NCBI RefSeq assembly: GCF_000715075.1 | Contig: NC_134095.1 | Coordinates: forward strand, 12,528,222 to 12,592,221 | Origin: Nicotiana tabacum | Lineage: Eukaryota; Streptophyta; Magnoliopsida; Solanales; Solanaceae | Length of the DNA stretch: 64,000 nucleotides | Reading direction: 5' to 3' | Shown: in pieces, positions 21,677-32,309 of the stretch | How positions within the stretch are numbered: the stretch's first letter is position 1 | Layout of the letters: each line of letters starts with the position of its first letter | Made by a program: the position numbers and the translations under genes | The notes under the pieces: model-generated | What the model was told of the DNA's origin: nothing | Seen by the model: only the letters and a program-made list of their open reading frames with translations | Database searches by the model: none

Positions 21677-23490
21677 AGCTTTTGCTTGTCCTCAAGCAAA
21701 TAAAATAAGACTCACCTCTTAAGAGAAAATCCAGGAAAATTCAGCTGTCCTAAAGTGATCTCATCTAGCATCAATTGGGACTAACAATTGTCCTCACTAC
21801 AAATGAATCATTAACAACATTTACTCTTTTAAACACCATGGATTAAGTGCGATACAAGATCATCAAGAATTGACTCAACATATCAAAGAACTCTTTCTAT
21901 TACTTTGGTCATTGTGGAACCCAAACTCACACATCCTCTGCTCTCTCTAAGCAAACCTTACCTTTAGAATAGTGGCACCCAGAACGAGGTTAATGGAAAT
22001 TCACTCATCTCTCTCAAGGAAAAGTCACAAGTGCGGCTCTAAGTACCATATTCTTGCCCCTTATGTGAGTCACTACTAATATAAGTTTCATTCAGCTCAA
22101 GATCATATAGGGCTTATGTGGAGACATAGTGAATGCTTTTGGTTCCGAATAGGCAATGTTTGGTCTAAGTAGGTTCCATCTTCCCTCAAGCACTTCTTTT
22201 GTTTCATTTTGGCACACATTCACTTGACTTTTTGAGTCTTTTCACTTCTTTCTAAGGGGTTAGAGAGACACACTGTCACTCTTTCTTATACATTTCAAAT
22301 CTTTTCTCCTTTCTCAATTTTTCACACCTTTCATTCTTTGCTTTTCTTGAATTCTTTTTTATTCAATTCTACATTGAGAATTCTTTTTGTCCTTTTGCTT
22401 TTATTTCTTTTTCATTGCCTTTCCTTTTCTTCATTTGTACCTTTTTATCACTTTGTTGCCAACCTCGTCTCTCCTCCCAAATTTATACTTTTGCCATGTT
22501 CTAAGAAAAGATTGGGTGCCAAGAGAGGGTATCTTTTAGAACGGGTAAAGGCTTGTATCATGGTTCTTGAAGGAAAAAGGTCTAAGGCTCAAAAGGGTTG
22601 ACTAGGGATTTTATCCTTGGTAGGCTATGGATGTGTTCAAGCTATAATTTGGATCAAGGAGAGCCTATAATCATGTCTCAAGTCTAAATTCACTTAGGAT
22701 TTCGCCTCAACAAACATTCAAGGTTAGTTCTAGACCAATGGCTCGGGAAGTGGACTTGCAATGCAATTTCTCACCACACAAGCTATGGGATCACTAAAGA
22801 CATAGAGTCGGGGGCCCACAATGACCTAAGATAAGATTTGAGCACACAATGGTCCCGAAAAATCACTTGATGATTATCGGTCAACACAAGACTCTCAAGG
22901 TCACAACTTTCACCATCCTAAACACAATAATTTATTTTTGACCATGAGATCAAAGGCAAATGTGCTAGGCCCAAGTGAAGCTTTGCTTGAGGCACCCTTA
23001 ACCACTAACTACTAAAAACAAAAAAGAAAAATGGACTCAGACCCTTAAGAAGGTTGTCCCGCCATCCATCATTGGGAAGAGCCACCCGGTTCACATAAAC
23101 TCCACCTTTGGAAAGAACCATGACATTAAAAAAACCAAAGGCTTATTGCAAACGTTTAAAACAAGAAGTTACGAACATAAATAAGAAGCTACGGAAAAGA
23201 AAAATGCGGAAAGTAAAATGAATATTTACAAGAGGGAAGTTAGTCAAATATACAATAGAGGGGATGAATATATACAATGTAACATAAACTTTATATACAA
23301 GCCCAAAGTAAAAAGTACGAAAAATGTAAAGAAGTTCTAAAGAAAGCATAAAAACTGTCAAATATATACAATCATCCAACAAATCAATGTAGGGCCTACC
23401 CCCTCAAATGAAAAGTTGGCATTGTCCTGAATGCCAACTAAACAAAATAAGCACCAAAAATAAAATGGAAAGGGTATAGAGACTCCCTAT
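21677..23490 (-). other. Athila 3' internal non-coding region
   Basis: No protein domain found. The minus strand carries purine-rich stretches opposite the T/C-rich run at 22290-22490, and a fragment near 23383-23410 reading TTTGAGGGGGTAGGCC, which looks like a second polypurine tract. ORFs on either strand here lack family likeness. In Athila elements this zone may hold an env-like ORF; I do not see one. Confidence 0.55.
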
Positions 23491-23491
23491 G

Positions 23492-23800
23492 GCCCGTCTG
23501 TCTGCATGGGATCCTGAGTGGTACCTGGGTCCTCGATATGCTCGGGAACCTCAGACTGGTTCCCTATGGCCTGCTGCTCTGCTGCTGGGACCTGTGCAAC
23601 TCAGCAGCTTTAATGAGCTTCCTCATGTTTTTAATGTTTTGTCGGGCTTTGGGAGTCAATCTTAGCATCTTCTGTTTCCCTCCCCAGGAGGATTCTCCTC
23701 TACCAGCTTGTTTAGAACCCTTGCCTCTTTGTTTTACCACTGTCTGCAAACAATAGTCATTAGACTTGTTAGTATCAGTAGAAGCAATTAAGTTCACAGT
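23492..23800 (-). pseudogene. Small basic ORF downstream of Athila integrase
   Basis: A coherent basic reading frame on the minus strand: VVKQRGKGSKQAGRGESSWG, then TPKARQNIKNMRKLIKAAEL, then, after a one-base frameshift near 23575, a Glu/Pro/Thr tail (SEVPEHIEDPGTTQDPMQTD) ending in TAG near 23492. The change from basic to acidic and the helix-like centre look more protein-like than the surrounding frames. The N terminus blends into the CpG-rich array, so the start is unclear. No family recognised; it is not an obvious envelope protein. Confidence 0.4.
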
Positions 23801-23839
23801 TACAGAAAAGAAAAGGTTGCAGACAACAGCAAATGTTGC

Positions 23840-24145
23840 ACAGTGCGGATCACACAAAATGCAGTGCGGTCGCACAGAGGTCAATGCGGACCTCACAAAA
23901 TGCCAATGCGGTCCGCACAGAGGTGGGGGTCAGACTACCCACTCTCTAAAAAATCGCTCCGTGGACCGCACAACATGCCAATGCAGTCCGCATTGAGGCA
24001 CCGCAGACCGCACAAAATGCAATGCGGCTGTAGTCCTCAATGATCATATTCCAGGACTTGTAGCAATGCGGTCCGCACAAAATTCTATTGCGGACCACAC
24101 AAGAGCACCGCGGACCGCACAATTTCTACCGCGGTCCGCACTGAG
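23840..24145. repeat. CpG-rich inverted-repeat array, internal copy 1
   Basis: The same modules as in the LTR: TGCGGTCCGCA/TGCGGACCGCA pairs with ACAAAATGC-like spacers, about six modules from 23843 to 24143, several decayed. It lies outside the LTR in the 3' internal region. Confidence 0.8.
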
Positions 24146-24552
24146 TGCCCAGTCACAGCACTAACTTAGGGTTCAAGATAATTTCATTTTTAGTCCAATT
24201 TTACACCTAAGAAAGGTCCCTAAGTGTTTGTCCAATGTTTTTAACTACCTAATCTAACCGTAAACAAGAATTTACTAACCCTAGTATACATTACTAAAAG
24301 AAATAAGGGTATGGCAAGAAGAACAAGAAAAAAAAAATTAAAAGAAAATAACAAAATTAAAACAATTAAAAAGAATTTAAAGTTACCAGTTGAGAGAAGA
24401 ACTAAAGATTAACGATTTCTAGCAGTTAATTACGAGCAATAGGGAGATGAACAGTGATTTTATGAGTTCTGAGAGCAAAAGGATCGAAAAGTTCAAATGT
24501 TGGGCCTTAGGTACTATTTATAGAAAACGTCCTGGGCCCCAGCTTACCTACC
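24146..24552 (-). other. Athila internal spacer between arrays
   Basis: AT-rich, no coding signal. The minus strand at about 24500-24520 contains CTATAAATAGTAC, a TATA-like box followed by a T/C-rich run, placed just downstream (element sense) of array copy 2, as in the LTR. This resembles a second U3-like promoter module. Confidence 0.4.
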
Positions 24553-24554
24553 CT

Positions 24555-24815
24555 AATGTAGACCGCACAAAATGGCAATGCGGTCCGCACTGCTCAAAGT
24601 CACAAGATTCAGACAAGGCAGCCACTGCGGTCCGCACAAAATGCATTGCGGCCGCAGTGGACCACCGCGGACCGTAATAAATGCATTGCGGCCGCAGTGG
24701 TAAACTTTAGAGAGTAGGTATTTTACTCCCTTATCAGTACGGTCCGCACTAAGTTTGTGCCCCCAGCGTTAGGTTCGCTGCGATCGCACAAAATGTAGTG
24801 CGGTCCGCATTGAAA
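24555..24815. repeat. CpG-rich inverted-repeat array, internal copy 2
   Basis: Four to five modules (about 24558-24592, 24625-24662, 24664-24700, 24740-24755 partial, 24779-24812), same layout and spacing. It is followed in element sense by a TATA-like box near 24510-24520. Confidence 0.8.
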
Positions 24816-25004
24816 ACTTCAGAGACTTGAACAATTTTTTCCACCATGTCCTGCACTGCATTAACACAAACCTGTAACATCTCACAACCAATCAGTCCAA
24901 AAATAAATCCTATCCTACAATGTAAATCAAAGAAAAGCACATGGGTTGCCTCCCAAGAAGCCTGATTTAACGTCGCAACACGACGCATGTTACCATCAAA
25001 TCAT

Positions 25005-26255
25005 TTGAGATGAAGAAGTGCCACCACGTGGCTGTCATCAATCTTTCCCAAGTAGTGCTTGACCCTATGCCCATTCACTCTGAAAACTACTCCATTTTTG
25101 TTTTTTAAATCAAGTTCACCAAACGGGGTCACACACACACCACTTCAAAAGGTCCACTCCATTTTTGACTTAAGCTTTCCCAGAAATAGACGTAACCGAG
25201 AGTTGAACAAGAGAACCAAATCACCTACTTTGAACTCCTTGCTACGAGCATATTTATCATGAAGGTACTTCGTCTTGTCCTTGTACAAGGAAGAACTGGA
25301 GTAGGCATGAAATCGGAATTCATCAAGTTCATTAAGCTGCTCCACACGAAGATTGGCTGCAACATCCCATTTAAGATTTAGCTTCCTCAAAGCCCACATG
25401 GCCTTGTGCTCTAACTCAACCGGTAGATGGCAAGATTTTCCAAACACCAACCGATACGGAGACATACCAATCAGAGTCTTGTAAGCAGTCCTATAAGCCC
25501 ATAGAGCATCATCCAACTTCTTTGACCAATCGGTCCTATTAGCATTGACCGTCTTTGACAATATACTTTTGATTTCCCCGGTGGAGACTTCAACTTGACC
25601 ACTTACTTGAGGATGATAGGGAGTAGAGACCTTGTGATTGACATCATACTTCACAAGCAAAGTGTCAAAAGCTCTATTGCAAAAATGAGACCCCCTATCA
25701 CTTATGATTGCACGAGGAGTACCAAACCTTGTAAAAATGCTTTTTTTGAGAAATGCAACAACACTCCGGGCCTCATTGTTGGGCAAAGCCACAACTTCAA
25801 CCCACTTTGAAACATATTCCACCGCCACAAGAATGTATGTGTTCCCACACGAGCTAACAAACAGGCCCATAAAATCAATGTCCCATACATAAAAAAATAT
25901 CAACCTTGAGGGTGGTATTGAGAGGCATTTCATCTTTCTTCGAAATTCCACCCGCTCTTTGACATTCGTCACACCTCTTCACAAGTTCACTTGAATCTTT
26001 GTATAAAGTTAGCCAACAAAACCCACAACTAAGAACTTTGAAATCCGTCCTCGCCCCACCATGATGGCCACCATAGGGAGAGGAATGACAAGCCTCCAAG
26101 ATACTCAATTGCTCTTCCTCCGGGACATACCTTCGGATCACACCATCCGTGCAAATTTTGAACAAGTACGGCTCATCCCAATAGAAATCCAAACTATCCT
26201 GCTTGAGTTTCTTCCTTTGGTTAGAAGAGAGCTCACACAGGATTATACCAGTCAC
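25005..26255 (-). pseudogene. Athila integrase
   Basis: In sense order: a zinc finger with HHGG ... CDEC-type spacing (about 26090-25960), a stop near 25875-25900, then the catalytic core with the three acidic residues in contexts WDIDFMG (about 25890), IISDRGSHF (about 25700) and GQVEVSTGE (about 25590). The GPY-like region is frameshifted near 25150-25160, after which the conserved tail continues to about 25005 (GVVFRVNGHRVKHYLG then HVVALLHLK). It cuts target DNA and joins the element ends. The core triad is intact but the chain has at least one stop and one frameshift. Confidence 0.9.
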
Positions 26256-27780
26256 AAGGAATTAGCAACATCCGCAAACCATGGCATATCATTCATCGAC
26301 ACCGAAAGGAGTTGTTCGTTGGGAAATGAATCATTGATCTCTAGGCCATCAAGAGGTCTCCCCTCCTCCTCCAAGCGGCACAAGTGGTCCGCCACTTGGT
26401 TTTCACTACCCTTCCAGTCCACAATCTCCAAATCAAACTCTTGAAGTAACAAGACTCATCGCATCAGTCTAGCTTTGGAATCCTTCTTCATCATCAAGTA
26501 CCAGAGTGCGGCATGGTTGGTATGAATAATAACCTTAGCATCCATGAGATATGGCCGAAATTTTTCCATTGCGAACACAATAGCCAAAAGTTCTTTCTCG
26601 GTCACCGTGTAGTTCACTTGAGCATCATTCATTGTCTTGCTCGCATAGTACACCAGATGAAATATTTTGTTCACTCTTTGATCCAAGACTGCCCCAACCG
26701 CAACATCGCTTGCATCACACATGAGCTCAAAGGGCAAGCTCCAATTAGGTGCAGTAATGATAGGAGTGGTGGTCAACTTATGCTTGAGAAGTTCAAAGGC
26801 TTTCATACATTTTTATTAAACACGAACTTGGCATCTTTTTCCAACAACTTGCACAAGGGATTCACCACCTTCAAAAAGTCTTTGATAAATCTCCGGTAGA
26901 ACCCCGCATGACCAAGAAAACTTCGAACTCCCTTGACAGATGTAGGGGGAGGGAGCCTTGAAATCACATCAATTTTTGCTTTGTCTACCTCAATATCATG
27001 CTTTGAAATTTTATGCCCAAGAACTATGCCCTCTTCTACCATAAAGTGGCATTTCTCCCAATTGGGAACAAGATTGGTTTCTTCACAACGGGCCAAAACT
27101 CTATCAAGATTCTTCAAGCATTCATCAAATGAGTCTCCCACAACACTAAAGTCATTCATGAACACCTCCAAAATGTCTTTCACCATATCGGTGAAAATGG
27201 CCATCACACACCGCTGGAATATAGTCGGTGCATTACACAACCCAAAATGCATCCTAGAGAAAGCAAAGGTGCCATATGGACAAGTGAATGTGGTCTTCTC
27301 CTGATCTTCTGGAGCAATCAAGATTTGGTTGTACCCAGAATACCCATCCAAGAAATAGTAGAAGGCACGCCCAGCAAGTCGGTCTAACATCTGATCAAGA
27401 AAAGGCAAAGGAAAGTGATCCTTGCGGGTCACTTTATTCAACTTGCGGTAATCCATGCATACCCTCCAACCGGTGACGATTCTTGTAGAAATCAACTCAT
27501 TTTGTGAATTTTCAACCACGGTCATGCCACTCTTCTTCGATACACACTGCACCAATGAAGTCCAAGAGCTATCAAAGATAGGGTACACAACCCTGGCATC
27601 CAACCACTTGATCACCTTCCTTTTCACAACTTCTTGCATTGCCTCGTTCAACCTCCTTTGATGCTCTAAGGAGGGTTTTGCATCATCTTCCAGAATAATT
27701 TTGTGCATACAGAATGCGGGGATTATCCCCCGAATATCAACTAAAGTCCATCCAATTACCCTTTTTTGCTTTTGAAGCAC
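26252..27780 (-). pseudogene. Athila reverse transcriptase and RNase H
   Basis: RT from 27780: VCMDYRKLNKVTRKDHFPLP at about 27455-27395, FLDGYSGYNQI, FGLCNAPTIFQRCV, then the active site as FMNDFSV at about 27155-27135. The family motif is F/YxDD, so one catalytic Asp is Asn (a G to A change). RT continues to 26803, where a frameshift leads to RNase H (FELMCDASDVAVGAVL, VTEKELLAIVFAMEKFRPYL, IIHTNHAAL) ending near 26456. A stop is followed by VDWKGSENQVADHLCRLE (26452-26252). The Asn should abolish polymerase activity even if the frame were open. Confidence 0.92.
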
Positions 27781-29198
27781 CGCAATGTGGCATCAACCTG
27801 CATGTTAGTAAGACAAGAGGAAAGAATAACTGGCAAAGTATAATTTGAGCCTAAGAACTCATACCTGAGGTGTGGAGGCAGTGGTTTCAACTCCAACACC
27901 GAAGGCTCCTCAATTGAAGGTTTTTTTGGTAGAGTCTTCCTATTCTCGAGTTCCAAAGATAATTTTCTAGGTTCATAAGAGTAAGAACCCAGTCCATGTA
28001 AAGCATTTACGCACTCCACTCGGCCCTCATCATCATTGACATCAAGATTCAACAATACGGCCTCCAATAGATCCTCCACATTAATCATTGCACTGGTGTC
28101 ATCAACTATCACTATTGTGACGAGGTCCACAAAAGAGCACACCTCGGTACTGTTGGGCTGCTTCATTGATTTGCAAACATGAAAGACCACTTTTTCATCA
28201 CCCACCTGGAAGGTGAGTTCCCCTGCTTCCACATCAACTAAGGCCTTCCCTGTAGCAAGGAAATGTCTTCCTAAAATGATAGGAACTTCATAATCCACCT
28301 CACAATCCAAGATCACAAAGTCAGCTGGCAAGATAAATTTGTCCACCCAGACAAGCACATCATCAATAATACCCAATAGTCTCTTTATTGTTCTATTCGC
28401 CATTTACAATCTCATGGAAGTCAGCCTAGGTTTCCCAATACCCAAAGTTTTGAAAACTGAGTAGGGCATCAAATTGATACTAGCCCCCAAATCACATAGA
28501 GACTTAGTAAAATCCGCACTACCAATGGTACAAGGAATGGTGAAAGCACCGGGATCTTCAAGCTTCGGGGCTATTGAATGCACTATTGCACTAACTTGGT
28601 GAGTCATTTTTATAGTTTCACAATCCATAGACTGCTTCTTTGTCTCCAAGTCCTTCATGAATTTAGCATAGCCCGACATTTGTTCAAGAGCCTCCACCAA
28701 AGGAACATTAATGGATAATCTCTTCATCGTGTCAATGAACTTTTTAAACTGATTCTCATTTTTCTGCTTTGCGAGCCTTTGAGGATAAGGTGGAGGTGGC
28801 CTTGGAAAAGGAGCTTTGGCTTTAGGCACAACCGGCTCCGGCATGTCTATTATATATTCCCTAGACGGGTTCACATCATTTTGAGTTTCCACCTCGGTAT
28901 CTTGAATATCAATCCTTACTTCTTCATTCACATTATCATCAATCACATTTTCAACCGCCAAAGGAACTTCATCTTCTTGCAACTCAACAACATCACTCAA
29001 AATTTGCTTTTGTTTGGAGGCATTCACATCACCGCCTCGTCCACTCCTTGTAGTTACCGCCATAACATGATTGTTCCCATACTTCGGGTTTACTACCGTA
29101 TCACTTGGTAGGGCACCCTTAGGGTGAGTATTCAAGGACTGTGAGATTTGGCCCAACTGAACCTCCAAATTTCGAATCGATGTATTGTGGGAAAACAA
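27756..29198 (-). pseudogene. Athila gag C-terminus and protease
   Basis: From 29198 the frame runs through a linker (VMAVTTRSGRGGDVNASKQK), an acidic stretch, a Pro-rich segment (PFPRPPPPYPQRLAKQK) and a helix-rich part to the protease motif LCDLGASINLMPYSV at about 28505-28460; the family uses DLGAS. A TAA at 28404-28406 stands where a Gln codon (CAA) is usual, a C to T change. The protease C-terminal half continues at 28403 (LDCEVDYEVPIILGRHFLAT, VDVEAGELTFQVGDE), then a variable spacer before RT. Confidence 0.85.
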
Positions 29199-30661
29199 CT
29201 AAGCATCAAAATCCGCACTCTTTTTCATCATCTATTAGAACATCATTTCAATTCACCCCATATCATTTCTAGAAGAACGAGGACCTTGAGATGAAAAGGG
29301 GGGTGGATTGTTCGGCTGTTGGTACATTGGGGGCCTTTGAAAGCCTTGCCCCCCATTTCCTTGGTTTCCATTATTCCATACACCTTGATTGTTGTTGCCA
29401 CCCCAATTGTTATTACCATTCCAATTTCCTTGATTGTTTTGATTATTGTTCTGATTGCCCTAGTTGGAGTTTAGGTTGTTGTTCCCCCAATTATCATTGC
29501 CTTGTTGTTGTTGATTGCCCCAATTGCCTTGGGGTCTCCATTGTTGTTGGTTGGAAGAATTGCCCCTTTGGCCTTGATAATTATTCACGTATTGCACCTC
29601 TTCACTCTGTCCATCAAAACCATCATCTTGAAATCCACCACAATCATTGTCAAATTGCTCCGAATTCCCTTGGTTCTGTTGACCTCTTTGTCTTCTTTTG
29701 TTGACAAGCATGTTAACACCCTCCATGTCATTCACTTGGCGAGGATTTTGAACTTGTTACAAATGTGCCTTTGCTAGTTGGTTCATTGTAGTTGTCAACT
29801 CAGCTATAGCCTACCCATGATCATGTAGCTCCTTGTGCAAATGAGTGACCGTGGGGTCACCCTGGGGCATGTTGGCTCTACTTTGCCACACAGAAGAAGT
29901 GTCAGCCATCTCGTTAAGAATGTCACAAGCCTTATCATAAGACAGCTTCATAAAGTTGCCCCCAGCAAGTTGGTTCACTATGCATTAGTTTGTTGTGTTA
30001 ATGCCCCGATAAAAGGTTTGTTGGATCATCGCCTCAGTCATATCATTGTTGGATCATTCCTTCACCATTGTTCTTTAACGCTCCCAAATCTCATGCAAAG
30101 GTTCCGTGGGCTCTTGCTTGAATGTCAAGATCTCATCTCTCAATGCAGTCATATGCCCCAGTGAGAAAAATTTCGCAATGAACTTATCCGCCAACTCATC
30201 CCAAGTAGTGATGGAATGGTTGGGAAGTCGCTCAAGTCAATCAAGTGCATTCCCTCTAAGTGAAAATGGGAAGAGTCTCAACCGGAGAACATCCTCGGAC
30301 ACGTTAGTTTGCTTTCTCCCCCAACATGTATCCACCAACCCCTTGAGATGTTTGTAATAATTTTGATTTGCAGCGCCCGTGAAATACCCACATTGCTCTA
30401 GCAAAGTCAGCATCACATTGGTGATTTGAAAATTGTCTGCCCGGATTCGGGGTGGCATAATAGCACTTGCATAGCCCTGGTTCGAAAGCACTCTAAGAGC
30501 CATTCTTGGAGGTGGCAGGGGAGGGTTTGGAATATTATCATTGGCCTGGCGGCCTCTCCTTTATCCGTGAGGCACAAAAGGGATCTCATCTTCAATATTA
30601 TCATCTACTTCCTCCCCGGTGGAAGATCTCTAAGAGGTGCATTGTTTAAGTTTGCTGCCAT
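29199..30661 (-). pseudogene. Athila gag
   Basis: ATG at 30661 (sense MAANLNNAPLRDLPPG), then a stop near 30560 and the core (MALRVLSNQGYASAIMPPRI; DNFQITNVMLTLLEQCGYF; VLRLRLFPFSLRGNALD). After a break near 30237 the core continues (TWDELADKFIAKFFSLG and ADTSSVWQSRANM) with stops near 30060, 29985 and 29815. The C-terminal part at 29735-29300 is extremely Asn/Gln/Gly-rich (NQQQWRPQGNWGNQQQQGND). I see no CCHC zinc knuckle. Structural protein of the particle; inactive from several stops. Confidence 0.85.
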
Positions 30662-30757
30662 TTTGTACCTGAAGTTGTGACACAAACAAATTAGTAACAA
30701 AGAAGGAAAGAATAACAATACACAAATCTATCTAGATAGATAGCCAAAACCGTTAGC

Positions 30758-30775
30758 TCTCTGGCAACGGAACCA
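30758..30775 (-). other. Primer binding site of Athila element
   Basis: The minus strand TGGTTCCGTTGCCAGAGA starts 5 nt after the 5' LTR end. It matches 14 of 18 positions of TGGCGCCGTTGCCGGGGA, the tRNA-Asp complement I recall for Athila elements. Differences look like C to T and G to A decay. Confidence 0.65.
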
Positions 30776-31712
30776 AAAAGTAATCGAAGCCAACCCTGCA
30801 CTACTATTGAGTAGCGAGAGAGGTCGAAGCAGATTTTACCCGATTAAGGTCGGGATCGATTTCCACGAGGAGCTAGAAGTTGGAGTCGGGTGTCTAGCTA
30901 AAGTGAAAATGTGTATTTTCTCTTAATTGTACTTCTAAACATTTTCTGTTTTGATTTACTTCTAATTGTATAGAACTATAATGATCAATTAAACTAAAAT
31001 AAGCTAAGATTAAACTATTGCGAGTTGTTCAAATGAATAAAATGCACTAGGATAATGACTTTTGCCTGGTGGTCAATTGACGAATACTTGAGTCTAACAC
31101 ACGATTGACATAATTGGGGGGTATGATATAACCGTTGCACAATATTACCCACTCTACACCTCTCGGTTGTTCGAGTGATTTTGCCCGAATTGACTTTCTC
31201 AAGACCAATTGGGTATGCAAATTTGCACAAGCAATCAAGGTTCAAGTCGGGTATTACTATCTTTAGGTTTAACCTTTTAATTGGGGCTATCAATCTCTTG
31301 AGTATGCTCCCATTCCTTGTTGGAACAATTTCAGAGACTTAGGCTCTCTTTCTCAAGAAGAACCAAAATCAACTAAACACAAACTAGTATTTGGAACCAC
31401 TAATTCAACACTCAAACATAAAATTAGTCCAAATATCAAACAACCATGGTCAATCAAGCCCTAAAACACAACCCATCAATTACCCACACTAGGGTTGAGC
31501 CATAACCCTAGCTTATGGGTCTAACTACTCATAATTAGAGAAGAAAACAAAGAAATAGATGAAGAAAAACTCATATTAATTAATTGCTAAATTAAACTTG
31601 AAGATTCAATGTTGAAATGAAGCTAAAATTACTCAAAATAGCTAAAATATTCGAAGTCACGAGCGCAACTAGTATACAAAACTATCTGATGACCTAAAAA
31701 TGGGAAAAGAAG

Positions 31713-31721
31713 CTATTTATA
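31713..31721 (-). promoter_or_regulatory. TATA box of Athila 5' LTR
   Basis: Minus strand TATAAATAG, the functional position for driving the element, about 45 bp downstream of the CpG-rich array at 31763-32102. Confidence 0.62.
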
Positions 31722-31762
31722 CTAAGCTGAAAAATCTGGACAAAAATACCACTGCGGGGTTA

Positions 31763-32102
31763 GTGCGGACCGCACAAAATCATGTGCGGTCGCACTAGGG
31801 CTCTGAACTTGAATAAATGGCTCTACGAACTTGGGCAATGCGGACCGCACAGAATCGAGTGCGGCCACGGTGGCCTCTAGTGCGGTCCGCATGAAATGTA
31901 GTGCGGATTGCATTGGGCTTCAACTTGGAATTAGCAACTCTCTGAACCTTGGCTCTGCGGACCGCACTAAATCGAGTGCAGCCGCATTGATCCCAATGCG
32001 TACCGCACAAAACCTCGTGAGGCCGCATTGCCTTTTTGCCTGAATAGCAGCCTCTCTGAACCTCACTTGTGCGGACCGCACATAATGGTGTGCGGCCGCA
32101 AT
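31763..32102. repeat. CpG-rich paired inverted-repeat array in Athila 5' LTR
   Basis: Same six-module array as in the other LTR. Here the first modules are better kept (TGCGGACCGCA at 31764-31774), while others have lost an arm (for example GTGCGGATTGCAT near 31901). Confidence 0.85.
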
Positions 32103-32309
32103 GGCCTTATTTTGCCTGAGCTTTGTCTTGTCTTGATACTTGTGCAAGTTGCACTCCTTTTTGAGTTGATCTTTGACATCTTGTCACCTTGTTGATCAAA
32201 CCTGCAATCAAGCACAACTTGTGAGCCTTTTGGGACTATTTTGTACACATTTCTAATCAAAACTTAAGCATGAAGGAGTGCAAAATGCATCATAATTCCC
32301 TAGTTATTA

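Larger units (their letters stand above)
20151..32309 (-). mobile_element. Complete Athila-like Ty3-gypsy element
   Basis: About 12.2 kb with two LTRs, 5 bp TSD, PBS, gag-PR-RT-RNaseH-INT on the minus strand, a 3.3 kb 3' internal region and a polypurine tract. The tract context (GACAAGCAAAAGCTTAAG then TTTGGGGGAG) and gag/RT motifs are typical of the Athila lineage. It is inserted in Tat fragment A. It carries several stops and a changed RT catalytic residue, so it is not autonomous. Confidence 0.92.
30781..32309 (-). repeat. Athila 5' LTR (element sense)
   Basis: 1529 bp partner of 20151-21661. The terminal TG at 30781 has become TA (G to A) and the other terminus has become TTA instead of TCA, both transitions typical of decayed methylated DNA. 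It contains a TATA box at 31713-31721 and a CpG-rich array. Confidence 0.92.

Noticed and set aside
21115..24815. Regularly spaced palindromic repeats resembling a CRISPR array
   Set aside because: The units are degenerate, spacers are similar to each other, and they lie in a plant retrotransposon; no cas genes.
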